Positions 1-9,878 are shown, counted from the first letter of the stretch. The stretch is 27,950 bases of DNA from Chara braunii (GCA_003427395.1 BFEA01000008.1:2509799-2537748); one strand, 5' to 3'. Numbers and translations are program-made. The notes: generated by a model not told the origin, from the sequence alone.

Positions 1-24
1 AAAAAAAAAAAAAAAAAAAAAAAA
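1..24 (+). repeat. poly(A) tract at window edge
   Basis: An uninterrupted run of 24 A opens the window. It could be the tail of a plus-strand retroposon whose body lies outside the window. With no upstream sequence, no target-site duplication can be tested. Confidence 0.5.
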
Positions 25-42
25 CCTACAAATCGTTGACCT

Positions 43-777
43 GGAGGGAGATCCCACTACCTATGTATGTGGATTAGTGTTTAAGGTGTGTGACTGTCAG
101 GCATCGTGGATTTGGCAGGAAATCAGCCGTAGCCTGTTTTGAGGAATTAAGCCTGGGAAAAGGATGTTTTCTTTTGCTCTCCCATTGGTAGGTTTTCCTT
201 TGGTTTTTGTTTTTGGGATCCTGTGGCTGTCCCAAACGTGAGTGAAATCACAGCCAATTTTTTTGGTTCGTGAAATCACACACGTTTCACTCACGGTGAA
301 AGCAAAGACGAATGGCTTCATCGCTGGAAATTGATTGTGGTTTGGGAGGTGTTTGGGAGGGTTCGATCCCCTCACCTACAGCAAATGGTGTATGGAGTTA
401 CTCTTGCCCTCCTTCACCAAAGAGAATTTCTGTCAGAGCAACCGAACAGCACTGCGGCCTATTTCAAGGAAACCTCAGACTATTGTCAATGAATATGGTC
501 CGTGTGCCCGCTCACATGCAGTCGTCTTGACTGCCACAGCCATGGTCAGTGAATCATACCCTGACATCTGACACCCCGCCTGGAGCAGACACCATCTGTG
601 AGATGAGCACTTTCTTTTCTTTTTTGGCAGTTTTTTCTTCATTTGTTTGGTCATAAAATGTATTTTTGCGTTTATTTTCCCTATTTCACGCTGCCACCCA
701 CCTGTCCCCCACCCGTCCCACACCCGTCCCACACCCGTCACACTAANCCACATACATGGCTAGTGGGATCTCCCTCC
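43..777. mobile_element. 735-bp element bounded by inverted repeats
   Basis: The ends are inverted repeats. The left arm starts at 43 (GGAGGGAGATCCCACTAC) and the right arm ends at 777 with its complement; the outer 30 bp agree at about 28 positions and weaker matching runs inward to about 97 and 712. No long ORF fits between them. An internal 11-bp inverted repeat (237-247 with 285-295) and a short CACCCGTCCCA tandem (about 710-742) lie inside. I see no target-site duplication, so this may be a TIR/MITE-like element or a simple inverted duplication. Confidence 0.45.
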
Positions 778-779
778 TG

Positions 780-799
780 GGGCTATGTCCCACTACAGA
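780..799 (-). repeat. dispersed repeat word, inverted copy
   Basis: Read on the minus strand this segment matches 1467-1487 almost exactly (CTGTAGTGGGAC then A/C then TAGCCCC). It abuts the right inverted repeat, and the 8-bp arms TAGTGGGA (761-768) and TCCCACTA (788-795) pair with each other. This suggests a dispersed repeat family sharing the GTAGTGGGA core. Confidence 0.45.
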
Positions 800-983
800 C
801 GTTTTACTACGGGGCAGCTTGGTTTCCGATCATGTATGGCCGCCGGTGACACATACGGTCCGTGGAAGTTGGGGGGAATCTGAACGGCGGCGGTGATTTC
901 TAAGTGTCAAGTTCCAAATCTTTGTGTGTCCTCCAATGACATTTCTAGAAACGGTTTGAAATTATTATTTCTTTAAGTATTTA

Positions 984-1001
984 GGTGTCCAAGAGGATGC
1001 A
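984..1001 (+). repeat. target-site duplication, 5' copy (mini-retroposon)
   Basis: GGTGTCCAAGAGGATGCA, 18 bp, is repeated exactly at 1139-1156 directly after a poly(A) run. The two copies bracket 1002-1138. Confidence 0.9.
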
Positions 1002-1138
1002 TTCTATATGGGACGCTGAGCCCGGTTCCCAGCACGTGTTGCTCACCACGAATAGACTGGAGAATTTGTTAAAAAAAAAAAAAAAGAGTTAGCTGAGGCT
1101 GAGTCTTTGGAGGAGGGAAAAAAAAAAAAAAAAAAAAA
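1002..1138 (+). mobile_element. 137-bp mini-retroposon: LINE-type 3' tail with two A tracts
   Basis: The body is little more than the 3' module also found at the end of the LINE at 2141-10716. It starts TATGGGACGCTG (from 1007), has hairpin arms GCTGAG and CCCAGC (1015-1033) and a diverged CCACGAAT block. Then come A15 (1071-1085), 32 nt of unrelated sequence, and A21 (1118-1138). Perfect 18-bp flanking repeats mark target-primed insertion. The two A tracts suggest that a source copy was read through and polyadenylated downstream, carrying a short 3' flank. It could also be a severely 5'-truncated copy of a longer element. Confidence 0.8.
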
Positions 1139-1156
1139 GGTGTCCAAGAGGATGCA
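1139..1156 (+). repeat. target-site duplication, 3' copy (mini-retroposon)
   Basis: Exact 18-bp repeat of 984-1001, immediately 3' of the A21 tract. Confidence 0.9.
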
Positions 1157-1295
1157 ATATTATGGACGTGCCAAGGTGGGGGTGATATTGCATCTTCGCT
1201 ACAGTACTATGTGTGCACAGAAAGGCCGACGAAAACAAAACAAAGTCGTGTGTTCAAAGTATTGTCATAATGGCCTGACAGAGACCACCTTCAGA

Positions 1296-1383
1296 GGACC
1301 CAGCCCATTGGCTGAGTCCAGCACTCATCCGGAAAAAGAGGAAGCGAATTTTATTGCTCCCATCCCATTGGCTGACGGGAGCA
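1296..1383 (+). repeat. two hairpins sharing a CCCATTGGCTGA core
   Basis: The core CCCATTGGCTGA occurs at about 1304 and 1364. In the first copy GGAC (1296-1299) can pair with GTCC (1316-1319); in the second TGCTCCC (1355-1361) pairs with GGGAGCA (1377-1383). Cores are the same while stems differ, which hints at conserved RNA or DNA folding. Two copies alone prove little. Confidence 0.35.
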
Positions 1384-1399
1384 CCCTAAGCTGAATTTG

Positions 1400-2123
1400 G
1401 CTTTCTTTAAAAAATGCAGAAACCATTTTTTAAATGCTAAATGCAGGTCACACAACACTTAAAACTTCTGTAGTGGGACCTAGCCCCTGTTATAATACAA
1501 GTATTGTTTGTGGGGAAAAGAAAAAAAAAACTACAAAGAGGGAAAACGAAAAAAAAAGGGGGGGGGGACAGAACGACAGCCGCCCACAACCAGGCGGCTC
1601 CCCTTGCAAGATATTCCCCTTCATCAACGATCATCACGCCCCCTACACACACCCCGCTTGGCGATCCACCTCATTCGATGGTGCGTGCACATTTTCACGC
1701 CTCATTTCGGCACACAGCGGACCACAGTCCTCCCTCCCAGTGGCCAATGATCCTTAAGGGGTAGGATGAGGAAGAGGAAGAGGGCAACGGGTTCCCTGGC
1801 CACACCGACCTCTGCAGTCTGATTTTCGGGGTGAGGGTGTCATTGATCGCAACCTGGGTGGTTGCATTGTTATGCATGATGTCCACCCATCTGCGGAACT
1901 GCGGACCGAAGTTCATTTTCTCAAGGCATTTGTCCAGGGAAAAAAAAAAAAAAAAAAAAAAAAAAAACAGNCAACATGATCATAGACTTATATTCTCTGA
2001 TAATCAAGCTAATTTAACCTAATTATCAACTTTTTTCTTAATGATTATCATTTTTTTTTTCATTTTTTTTTTCATATGGTAAAGTGGTCTTTTTGCTTAG
2101 CATGAAATGAATTGAACTACCTG
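1400..2123. other. non-coding, A-rich and repeat-like DNA upstream of the LINE
   Basis: No credible gene is visible. The stretch holds a dispersed repeat word (1467-1487), A-rich and G-rich runs (about 1515-1567) and a long A run at about 1940-1968. That run may be another retroposon tail, but I found no matching flanking repeat. An AT-rich segment with T runs (about 2030-2085) follows. Confidence 0.5.
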
Positions 2124-2140
2124 CACCATTGTCTTGTGCA
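2124..2140 (+). repeat. target-site duplication, 5' copy (LINE)
   Basis: CACCATTGTCTTGTGCA, 17 bp, recurs exactly at 10717-10733 directly after the LINE poly(A) tail. Bases on either side differ, which fixes the insertion at 2141-10716. Confidence 0.95.
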
Positions 2141-2214
2141 CAATCAACAAACAGAAACAAGCAGAGCAGAAATCCTCAGATTCGAGCATTACAACAACAC
2201 AAGCCATTCCAGAA

Positions 2215-4197
2215 ATGAAAATGAGGGACTCAACGGATAATGATGATGATGAGATCCTAACAGAAGAAGAAAAATTGACAGGACAAGTCAAGTCAAATCA
2301 CAAGTGTCCATCACTGACTGAAGAAACTCAGATGCAACAGTCCCAAAGAGTTGAGAGTACAGCAGAGGCCAAGAAATCACAACCAACCTGGGCCCAAAGA
2401 GTGAGAGATTCTTTGCAGAATAAAACATTGAATATTATTCGCCCTTCAATTGAATCCACAGGCTCGTCTGCAGAAGAATTGAAAGTTCCCCTGAGGAACC
2501 TGTCCTCTGCACGAGCCTACTTTCTCACTCTTTTTCTCCACCCGTCCGAGCAGCATGTTATTGATCAGGGAGGGAGGAAGACTTTAATGAAATCTTACCC
2601 TACTGACAAGCTGGCAAATAGGGATGCAATATATACGAAGCATGCATGCAACTGGGTTTTCTATGGCGATAGTGTAGACAGATCAATGAATGATAAGATA
2701 AAATGGTTGTGCAAACAGTTGGAATCAACGAAAGGCGGTCAGGAAGCAGTTTCTGAATTTTTCTTGATCCAACCGGTTTCACCAACAGTGCTCACTGTCC
2801 TTTGTTTGTTTGAGCAAGACAAACATCAACTGGACAGTTGGAAAAAGTTGAGATGGGATAAGTCGGAAGTTAGGGTTTACCCCTGGCTTCCCAAGAAGAT
2901 TGGACCAGAGAAAAGGAGGGAGCAATTAATGCGAGACTTCTATTGGGTGGAACTGCGTCACATCCCAATAGAAGTTCAAGGAGCATTCATTCACGATTTT
3001 GGACAACAATTCAAAATCGTGGATTTCATTGACCCTTTGCCGACACATGTGGCAAAAAGAGACGATTACCTTATGCTTGCACTTGATTTACCCAAGCACC
3101 AATTATTTTCTATTGATGACATTATCCCATTTAAAATGAAAGGAAAATTTTTCCATATTCATACGGCACATAAGTTTCGGCCGTGGTGTTTCAAGTGCAG
3201 GGCATACGGTCATCTCAATACGGAGTATGCCTGTCCGCAACACCCACAGCATGCTACCTCTCATGCCGAAATGCTCAGACGAGACCCAAAGAGACCACAC
3301 AGATGGTTACCGGTGGTCCCAGGACACAAAGGATGGGTATTCAGTGATGACCACAACCAGGCAGGCCAACTAATTGGTTGGTTCTGGGATGACAGGGTGG
3401 ATCTGAGAAAACCCCCTCGGCCACCAGCTGATTGGTTACCTCCACAACAGTCCCAGCATCCCAAACATTCCCAGCAATCGGCGAAGACACAGCCCCGAAA
3501 TGGGATGAAGTCGGCAAATGCAGCAGGAACTGCTGGAACAGTAAAATCGGGAATGGCTGTTGAAACAGTTGGGAGCACTGAAATGGTTGGGGAAGTTGGG
3601 ACGAAAAATACTAGGACTGCCAGGTCGGGGAGAGCAGTTAGATCAGTTGAGAACACTACGGGAAAGGATGCTGGATCAGTTGGGACTACTGTGAATGGTG
3701 GGGATTTTGATACAAAGAATGATACACATACTACTAAAGGATCAAACAAAGGACTTCAGCATGACCCACAAAATGAAGAGGAGAGGAGCATGGGAAATGG
3801 GAAATACAAAACCATAGGCCCATCTAAGGCGGGCTATTTGCCCAAAACTGGGCAACCAACTGCTGCTGCATGGAGAGTGGTTACAAAAAAAAGGACTGAG
3901 GAACAGTCCTCGACCCAGAGAGAAAATGGAAACAAGGAAGAAGAACACCAAAAGGAAGAAAAGGAAGTTGAGGAGGATCCCCGAAATGAAGACAAGAAAG
4001 AGGAGGATAAGAGAGAAGGGAACGGGGATCAGGATCAGATGGAAATAGATGTTTTCAGGGATGTTTTTGGAATGGAACCCATGGAGGTGGAAGCAGCACC
4101 AGTCACATTTTCCCCACTCAAATCATGCATCCCAGAACAGGAAAGCGGGGAGCTGTCATTGGATTTGAATTCGCAGTTGACAAATGTAGTTGATTGA
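2215..4197 (+). CDS. LINE ORF1 protein (DUF4283-like region, CCHC-type zinc knuckle)
   Basis: A 660-codon open frame from the first in-frame ATG at 2215; the frame is open further upstream, but only through the TSD and with no ATG. ORF1 proteins of this class bind LINE RNA and package it with ORF2 for target-primed reverse transcription. Residues 1-90 are acidic and polar. About 175-345 resemble the DUF4283/zf-CCHC_4 region (PWLP near 223, then YWVELRHIPIEV) and end in a knuckle near 325-340 spaced C-X2-C-X4-H-X6-C; the last gap is two residues longer than the classic CCHC. The C-terminal third is low-complexity: Q/P-rich, then T/G/V-rich, then strongly charged E/K. It is the only uninterrupted long ORF of the element. 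Confidence 0.85.
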   Translation: MKMRDSTDNDDDEILTEEEKLTGQVKSNHKCPSLTEETQMQQSQRVESTAEAKKSQPTWAQRVRDSLQNKTLNIIRPSIESTGSSAEELKVPLRNLSSARAYFLTLFLHPSEQHVIDQGGRKTLMKSYPTDKLANRDAIYTKHACNWVFYGDSVDRSMNDKIKWLCKQLESTKGGQEAVSEFFLIQPVSPTVLTVLCLFEQDKHQLDSWKKLRWDKSEVRVYPWLPKKIGPEKRREQLMRDFYWVELRHIPIEVQGAFIHDFGQQFKIVDFIDPLPTHVAKRDDYLMLALDLPKHQLFSIDDIIPFKMKGKFFHIHTAHKFRPWCFKCRAYGHLNTEYACPQHPQHATSHAEMLRRDPKRPHRWLPVVPGHKGWVFSDDHNQAGQLIGWFWDDRVDLRKPPRPPADWLPPQQSQHPKHSQQSAKTQPRNGMKSANAAGTAGTVKSGMAVETVGSTEMVGEVGTKNTRTARSGRAVRSVENTTGKDAGSVGTTVNGGDFDTKNDTHTTKGSNKGLQHDPQNEEERSMGNGKYKTIGPSKAGYLPKTGQPTAAAWRVVTKKRTEEQSSTQRENGNKEEEHQKEEKEVEEDPRNEDKKEEDKREGNGDQDQMEIDVFRDVFGMEPMEVEAAPVTFSPLKSCIPEQESGELSLDLNSQLTNVVD

Positions 4198-4275
4198 CTA
4201 CTAACTAATTTGAGAATTAAATTTCCTAAATTAAACGATCAGTTGTGGCAATAAATCAACTGTCAACTGAGGCTT

Positions 4276-4839
4276 ATGCTGGCCAGCAGTGACAGCTTGA
4301 TGCTGGTGTTGCAGTACGGCCCTCCACCTGGAACAGACTGGTTAGAACTGTGCAACAGGCTGCTGCATGTGGTTTCCTCTAGGGTTGATCCCTGGATATT
4401 GGATGAAGGAGCTTGCTTGTTGGGTTCCCAACAAGATACAAGACAAATCATTACTCATGAATTGGACAGAACCAGTGCAAGAACAATGGAAGAAACAAAA
4501 CGACAAGAGTTGCTGCACAATGAACTATCCAAACACAGGAAAGGATTGAGAAGAATGAAAGAACTCGCAAGGAAAAGATCTGAGTGCAGACATGAAATGC
4601 TCAGAGACAGGGACTCTCATAATGGGGATGAGAAATTTAAAAGGAAAATAAATGTCAAACCTTGCCTAGCGAAGGTTGCTGGTAGAACGCCTCTGAGCCA
4701 AAGAAAGCTCAGCCAATATGTCTTGACCCCTTGGAAACAGATAAATTCAAGGAAAAATAAGAAGAATAATAAACTTATCAAAAAAAGAGAAAAAAAAAAT
4801 AAATCAGAATTACCAGTCACTGCAACCCCATTCGCATGA
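4276..4839 (+). CDS. unassigned basic ORF between LINE ORF1 and ORF2
   Basis: An ATG-started 187-codon frame, in phase with ORF1 but separated from it by stops at 4195 and 4252. I do not recognise it. The first ~60 residues are mixed; the rest is rich in K, R, E and Q and ends with a lysine/asparagine-rich basic tail, as expected of a nucleic-acid-binding or nuclear protein. Either it is a separate small ORF of this LINE family, or it was once continuous with 4865-6026 as a long N-terminal extension of ORF2 now split by indels. Composition and the lack of stops over 560 bp argue against chance. Confidence 0.45.
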   Translation: MLASSDSLMLVLQYGPPPGTDWLELCNRLLHVVSSRVDPWILDEGACLLGSQQDTRQIITHELDRTSARTMEETKRQELLHNELSKHRKGLRRMKELARKRSECRHEMLRDRDSHNGDEKFKRKINVKPCLAKVAGRTPLSQRKLSQYVLTPWKQINSRKNKKNNKLIKKREKKNKSELPVTATPFA

Positions 4840-4864
4840 CTGTGAGAATGACAGGGGTACCAGG

Positions 4865-5526
4865 ATGACAGTGGGTCTGACAGAACACTACAATGACAGT
4901 AAATCTAGTCCCATGGGAATGATTGAAAGTCAAGGGAGTAACAAGGCTGCTGTTGTAACGGGTGATCATCAAGAAACTATGCAGGGAGGATATCCCAAAC
5001 CTTGCATACAAGAAGAGAACATATCCCGTGCACACAAGAAGAGGAGACTCAGTTCGCCCTATCAAAGGGGACAGAACAGTATGAAGAGAAGTCTAGTGCG
5101 TGCAGGGCATACTCTGAATCAGAATCAGTTCAACAGTCTCAATCCCTTGATCCTGTTCCCAGTCTGAATCTTAGTTACGAAGAGGAGGAACCTCCCCGAA
5201 AAATGAAAAAGTCTACAGACACTCCAGAACTCAGAGAAGTAGTCTCAGAGCTAACAGGGGAGCGTAAATTCCTGTTAATTACTAATAAGCATACTTTGGG
5301 TAGCTCAAAAGACCAACAGGAAAAAGAATCAGAAACTCCCAGCCAAACTGGAGGCATTGTAGCAACTTCCACAGACAGGACAGACGTTGAGATTGACCTC
5401 GCTGAGGATTTGCCCCATCAAGTTGAAAATGATAAAAATAAAGAACAGAAAAAAGGAAAAACACAATCCTCACCTCCGTTTATACTAGAGAAAACAAGCA
5501 AACGACAAAAACTCAGACATGGCTAA
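4865..5526 (+). pseudogene. frameshifted acidic/basic coding-like region upstream of ORF2
   Basis: Two overlapping open frames cover this stretch: 4865-5167 (ATG start) and one open over 5002-5526 whose first ATG is at 5202. Each reads as polar, E/K/S/Q-rich protein, so a single frame broken by an indel near 5000-5160 is likely. The second frame includes an acidic patch EEEEPP (about 5179) and a basic end (KTSKRQKLRHG). No domain is recognised. ORF2's frame is already open from 5442 and overlaps this end. I infer a hinge-like, disordered part of an ORF2 extension or an extra ORF. Confidence 0.4.
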
Positions 5527-5543
5527 CTTTGCCAAAGGAGGAA

Positions 5544-6026
5544 ATGAGACTCTCACGGGCAGGTATTGTGATTCTCCCGGTCAGACAGAAGGATGAAGTT
5601 TGGGAGATAGGATTGTCAATGTCACAGGGATCCACACATGGTGAGGTTACACTACAAGGTACCAGATCATCGTTTCTCTCGCTATCAGCTCTTGCAAGAG
5701 GTAAAGCAGGGGAATTCCTAATTCACTCAGAAATAACCAAGTTCATCAAGGAACACTTCCCTCATGGAGGTATAGGTACTCTCACACTAGTAACGGAGGA
5801 TTGCAGGATTGATGAAAGAGATGTCTATCTCAAGTATGACGCCGCTAGACCAGTGGATCTGTGTTGGCTAAAGAGTGATAAATTAAAGGATCTACAGGTA
5901 TTGAAAATTAAATTTAGTAAATTCTGGGTTGAGTCTGATGTCTGCACCCTCCTGGCTAGCATCCTGCGCTATGGCACCCTGGAGAAGGGAGGATGCTTGG
6001 ATGAAGGTAATTGGAAAATGATATAA
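5544..6026 (+). pseudogene. unknown globular domain at the N-terminus of LINE ORF2
   Basis: About 160 codons open up to TAA 6024, directly before the endonuclease and in its frame. Unlike the low-complexity sequence before it, this part looks folded: alternating hydrophobic strands (GIVILPV, LTLVTED, LQVLKIKFSKFW) and a possible helix EITKFIKEHF. ORF2 of plant L1-like elements usually begins close to the endonuclease, so an extra domain here is unexpected. I do not recognise the fold. It may be nucleic-acid binding or a remnant of a captured gene. Confidence 0.5.
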
Positions 6027-6062
6027 ATAGAATAATTGAGCAGACGAAACACAAAGAGGAAT

Positions 6063-6908
6063 ATGATAGCTGGAATTAAAGTAATTGAAGCACTATATAA
6101 TAAGAATAAAACATGGAATATTCTAAGAAGGAGTGCAGACTTAGACCTCAGATCCCTTAATGTAAACGGATTGGCCTCAGCCAAGCAAAAAAAACAACAA
6201 GCTATATATGAACAAATCAAAGGTATTGATGGAAGAGAATGGCCAGTTGTGATTTGTATCCAAGAGACTCATCTCATGAACACAGATGCTCACAACTTCC
6301 GTCACAAAGAGATGTGGCCACATCAATCTTTCCGAGCTCATGCCTCCAAGCCTGGAAGTGCCGGAGTGGCCATATGGATTCCCCCGGATTCCAGAGCAGA
6401 GGTAGTTTATTGGGAAGCAGATCTTGATCAAGGAAGATGGGTATATGTTCTAGCAATGCTAGAACTTGAGATAGTCAACATCCTATGTGTATACGGACCA
6501 AATGAGGCTGGATATCGGAAAACTTTTTTTGCGAATATCCTCTCGCGCCTTCCGGTAGGCATCCCTGTTATTATAGCAGGTGATTTCAATGCGGCCCCAG
6601 ACAGACATCTGGATAGATGGCGTACCCCTTCCCCATGCCCTACCTACATAGAGAATAACGAACTAATTATTGTTAATTTATGTCACACCTTAAATCTGGT
6701 TGATTCTTTTAGAGTCGTTAGCCCCACGTCTAGAACATTTACATGTTTCATAAAGGGTCAATCAGGACAAACTACTAAATCTCGTATAGATCTAATTTTG
6801 GTAGCCCAGGAGTTACAAGGGGCTCTACAGGTAGCAGAAATCTTCCCCAAAAGCTCTTTTCCTGGTTTAGACCATTCGATGTGTGTAACTATTTTTTCTT
6901 TTCGTTAA
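6063..6908 (+). pseudogene. LINE apurinic/apyrimidinic-type endonuclease domain
   Basis: The segment between TAA 6033 and TAA 6906. It carries the exonuclease-endonuclease-phosphatase signatures in order: NVNG (Asn at 6165), QETH (6261), VYGPN, AGDFNA (6576-6593), SRID (6780) and LDH (His at 6873). These hold the metal-binding and catalytic Asn, Glu, Asp and His. In LINEs this domain nicks target DNA to prime reverse transcription. The domain itself is uninterrupted and could be catalytically sound, but stops on both sides detach it from the RT. The first in-frame ATG after the upstream stops is 6063. Confidence 0.88.
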
Positions 6909-7439
6909 AAACCTGATCAAGGAAGAGGTTATTACAAATTAAACACATCTCATCTCAAGATAAATAACTTCGTTAATTATCTTAGTGATGTGTGGCAATT
7001 CTGGAAAGAACAAAAGGGTCTCATCAATGATGAGGTAAGATGGTACAACAACGGTCTATACTTCCTGGGCCGTAAATGCAATGAATACTCTATAATGTTA
7101 GTTTCACAGAGACACTCAAAAGAAACACAATTATGTAACAGAATCCAAGAACTTCAAAATATAGAAACAGAGTCCGAGGACCAGGAGTTTCTAGAACCGA
7201 TAGCCAATGAATTACAAGACCTGGAAAAACAGTTGTTGTCACTTATGGAGTATAGGTGGCAAGGAATGAGAATTAGAGGCAAGCTCAGGTATCATGACAT
7301 GGAAGGCTCTATGGATGCACGCTTTTTCGCAATGGCTAAAGCAAGGGTAGGAAGGACGATTATCGAAGCACTGACCGACCCCTTAGATGGAAATGCACCA
7401 TTAGTCACGTCCACGACAGACTGTTCTAAGCTTGCCTGA
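6909..7439 (+). pseudogene. ORF2 linker between endonuclease and reverse transcriptase
   Basis: Continues in the ORF2 frame from TAA 6906 to TGA 7437. It starts with a GRGYYKLN-type motif that commonly follows the endonuclease in plant LINEs, then a helical, charged stretch rich in E, Q and L (about 7130-7250) that may form a coiled coil. Such linkers connect the nicking and copying domains. No catalytic motif is present. Confidence 0.7.
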
Positions 7440-8732
7440 GAATTTTTTAAAGATTTATTTACTTCCCAAAATGGACATATTCCCCCGAATCAGCGAGAAC
7501 AGGAAGTCAATGACTTCCTACTCCCGCTGAATAAGTCACTAACAGAAAAACAAAAGGAAAGCTTGAAAAAACCACTTACCAAGGAAGAAATATGGACAGC
7601 TCTGATACTAATGGAGGAGGAGAAAACACCAGGAATTGATGGACAACCTAATGAATTTTGGGAATCCCTATGGAACGTTTTGTCTCAGGACCTTCTGGAT
7701 TACTATCAGGCAGTCTGGAAGTCAGGAGAGATGGGAGAAATCGTAGGACAAGGAGTACTAACCCTCCTACACAAAAAAGGGGATAAGACCAATATTAGGA
7801 ATTACCGTCTCATCACACTGCTTACAGTAGTGTACAAATTAGTAGCCAAGGCGTTAGCTGAAAGAATGTCCAAAATAATTTCTGATATAATTCATCCATC
7901 CCAAACTGGATTCATATCTGGTAGAAATATACAAGATAATATACTTCTAGTCAGTGAAGGGATCAAGATCACTCGTCAATCTAAACATAATGTGGCCTTC
8001 ATCTTCATTGACTTTGAGAAAGCATATGACCATGTTGACTGGTACTTTCTAGATAAATGTCTAGAAAAATTTAACTTTGGTCTTTGCTTCAGAAGATGGA
8101 TTCAAATTCTACATAAGAACGCTACTACTAGAATCATGGTTAATGGTAATGTTGCGCCTCCTATACCATTATACAGATCAGTCAGGCAAGGAGACCCGAT
8201 TGTCTCCTACCTTTTTGTGATCGTTATGGAAGCCTTAGCAGCAAACCTTCGACAACACAAGGATATTAGGCGTATTCAAATTTCATCGATACCGGAAGAG
8301 GCAATCCCGGTCTGGTCGCTATTTGCTGATGATCTCTCTCTTGTGGTAGATGCATCAGAAGAAAACATGAGAGAAGTCAAAAAAATGATGGATAAATTTT
8401 GTAGATTATCTGACATGAGAGTCAATTGGGGAAGCAAAACACTAGGATGGTGGATTCATCACCAAGGTGTCAGACCCCCGGAACAACCTCAAGTCAAGTG
8501 GCTCCCGATTGATGCTCCTATTCGAGTACTAGGGATATCTCTATCTGGAACGGGAAAACCAAAAACAAACAATGAATGGATAACTCAACAAGCGCCTATC
8601 AAGTTTGACCTCTGGAAAAACAAACACTCTTCTCTTTTGGAACGTGTTTTGGCTATCAATAATGTTATTTTAGCCTCTATCTGGTATAAATCAGTCATAT
8701 GGTCACTTGACAAATCAACTTCAAAAGTTTAG
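7440..8732 (+). pseudogene. LINE reverse transcriptase domain
   Basis: Open from after TGA 7437 to TAG 8730, about 430 codons. Non-LTR RT motifs appear in order: KTPGIDG near the start, FISGRNIQDN (fingers), motif A FIDFEKAYD (catalytic Asp 8010-8012), motif B RQGDP (from 8184), and motif C FADD (Asp pair 8328-8333), followed by a VNWGSK thumb-side motif. All three catalytic aspartates remain. RVT_1-type L1 clade is the best fit. After the RT the frame meets two stops 36 nt apart, and the FLW and GGLG-like motifs common in the following segment of plant LINEs are not visible, so a small internal deletion around 8720-8790 is possible. Confidence 0.92.
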
Positions 8733-8768
8733 CATGGCTATCTACTATCCAACCTAAATTGTGATTGA

Positions 8769-9878
8769 CCCCTCCCAAAAAGAAAGATTAGGGAGGCACA
8801 TAACGACTCACCTTCAGACAGATTAGAAGCAAGGAAAGATATATGCAATGATTCTTTCTGGATCGCTCTGATCAAGACATGGAGAAAATTGCCATTAACT
8901 GACAAGATCCCCCCGGAAAGGTGGGAAGAAGTATGTCAACAACCCCTCTTTAATAACAGATGGATCAGAGACTCTCAAGGGTGTGTCCTCCACTGTATGG
9001 ACTCACCCTGGAAAGGATGGGTTAAAAGAGGGGTAATCAGAATTAAAGATATTTGGAATAGTGAAGTTAATGATTGGATTGATCCCATAGCACTTAAAGA
9101 ACATCTTCGTTTCAGTCACCATACACAGGAAGCTCTTGAGCGAATAATTGAGCTAATCCCCTTGGACTGGATCAGAATTCTTCAGAAGGGATCCAAACAC
9201 AAAATCAATGACTGGGTGGCAATTAAGGATTATCCTCAAAGAATTGGTAATATTTTGGATAAATTTCAGAATGGAGATATACTCCTGGAACTCTATGATC
9301 TTTCACAAAATAATACTCTCCAGCCAAAAACTCAGGGTCAGATCCAATGGGTCCAAGCTAACCAAATTTTCAGAATTAGAGTAATTAGAATCAAAGAACA
9401 ATGGCTGGCATTTGAACCAGATACTCCCATCTCTTGTTTAGCATTAGACCAAGCTAACTGGAGCTGGAGCTCATCATGCAAACAGAAGAAAATTGACAAA
9501 AATTATAAACGCACTTTACACACCCTTACTGTAAAATCCAAATACAGAATGTTAAGAACAAGAATTAATTTAAAAGAAACAGGAACGGCCAGGTGGATGA
9601 AACAGTTCAACCTCAGTAGAGAAGAAATGAAATCAATCAAATGGTTCAATATAATGAAATCCAAGCCGGCAAAGATGGCATCACTTCAATGGCAGATTGA
9701 ACACAGATGTCTCCCCACTAATGATTGGTTGATAGAAAGATCTTCCTTAGAACAAAAAGGAATAGCCTCCAGGTGGTGTAAATTCTGCAAATCTGCATTC
9801 CCCAGTAGGATGATTCCAGAGACTATTGAGCATATCTTTATGCAATGCCCAGGAGCTATATGGTTATGGAGGTGGTGA
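8769..9878 (+). pseudogene. LINE ORF2 C-terminal region with zf-RVT-type zinc motif
   Basis: Same frame as the RT, open between TGA 8766 and TGA 9876. It is polar and tryptophan-rich and ends in the zinc-binding motif typical of plant LINE ORF2 (zf-RVT, PF13966 family): WQIEHRCLPTNDWL, then CKFC (Cys 9777 and 9786), then EHIFMQC (His 9831, Cys 9846). This region is thought to bind the RNA or target DNA. The terminal WLWRW is cut by TGA 9876, plausibly a former TGG. Confidence 0.85.

Noticed and set aside
1940-1968. Long A run as tail of a further retroposon
   Set aside because: No tail module upstream and no flanking duplication seen; kept only as a repeat note.
2134-2214. ORF1 frame extends upstream to a TTG at 2134
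   Set aside because: 2124-2140 is target-site duplication, so this start lies outside the element; the first ATG in the LINE is 2215.
5495-5545. Programmed -1 frameshift from the upstream ORF into ORF2
   Set aside because: The frames overlap in the right direction, but no XXXYYYZ slippery heptamer in phase was found around 5500-5526.
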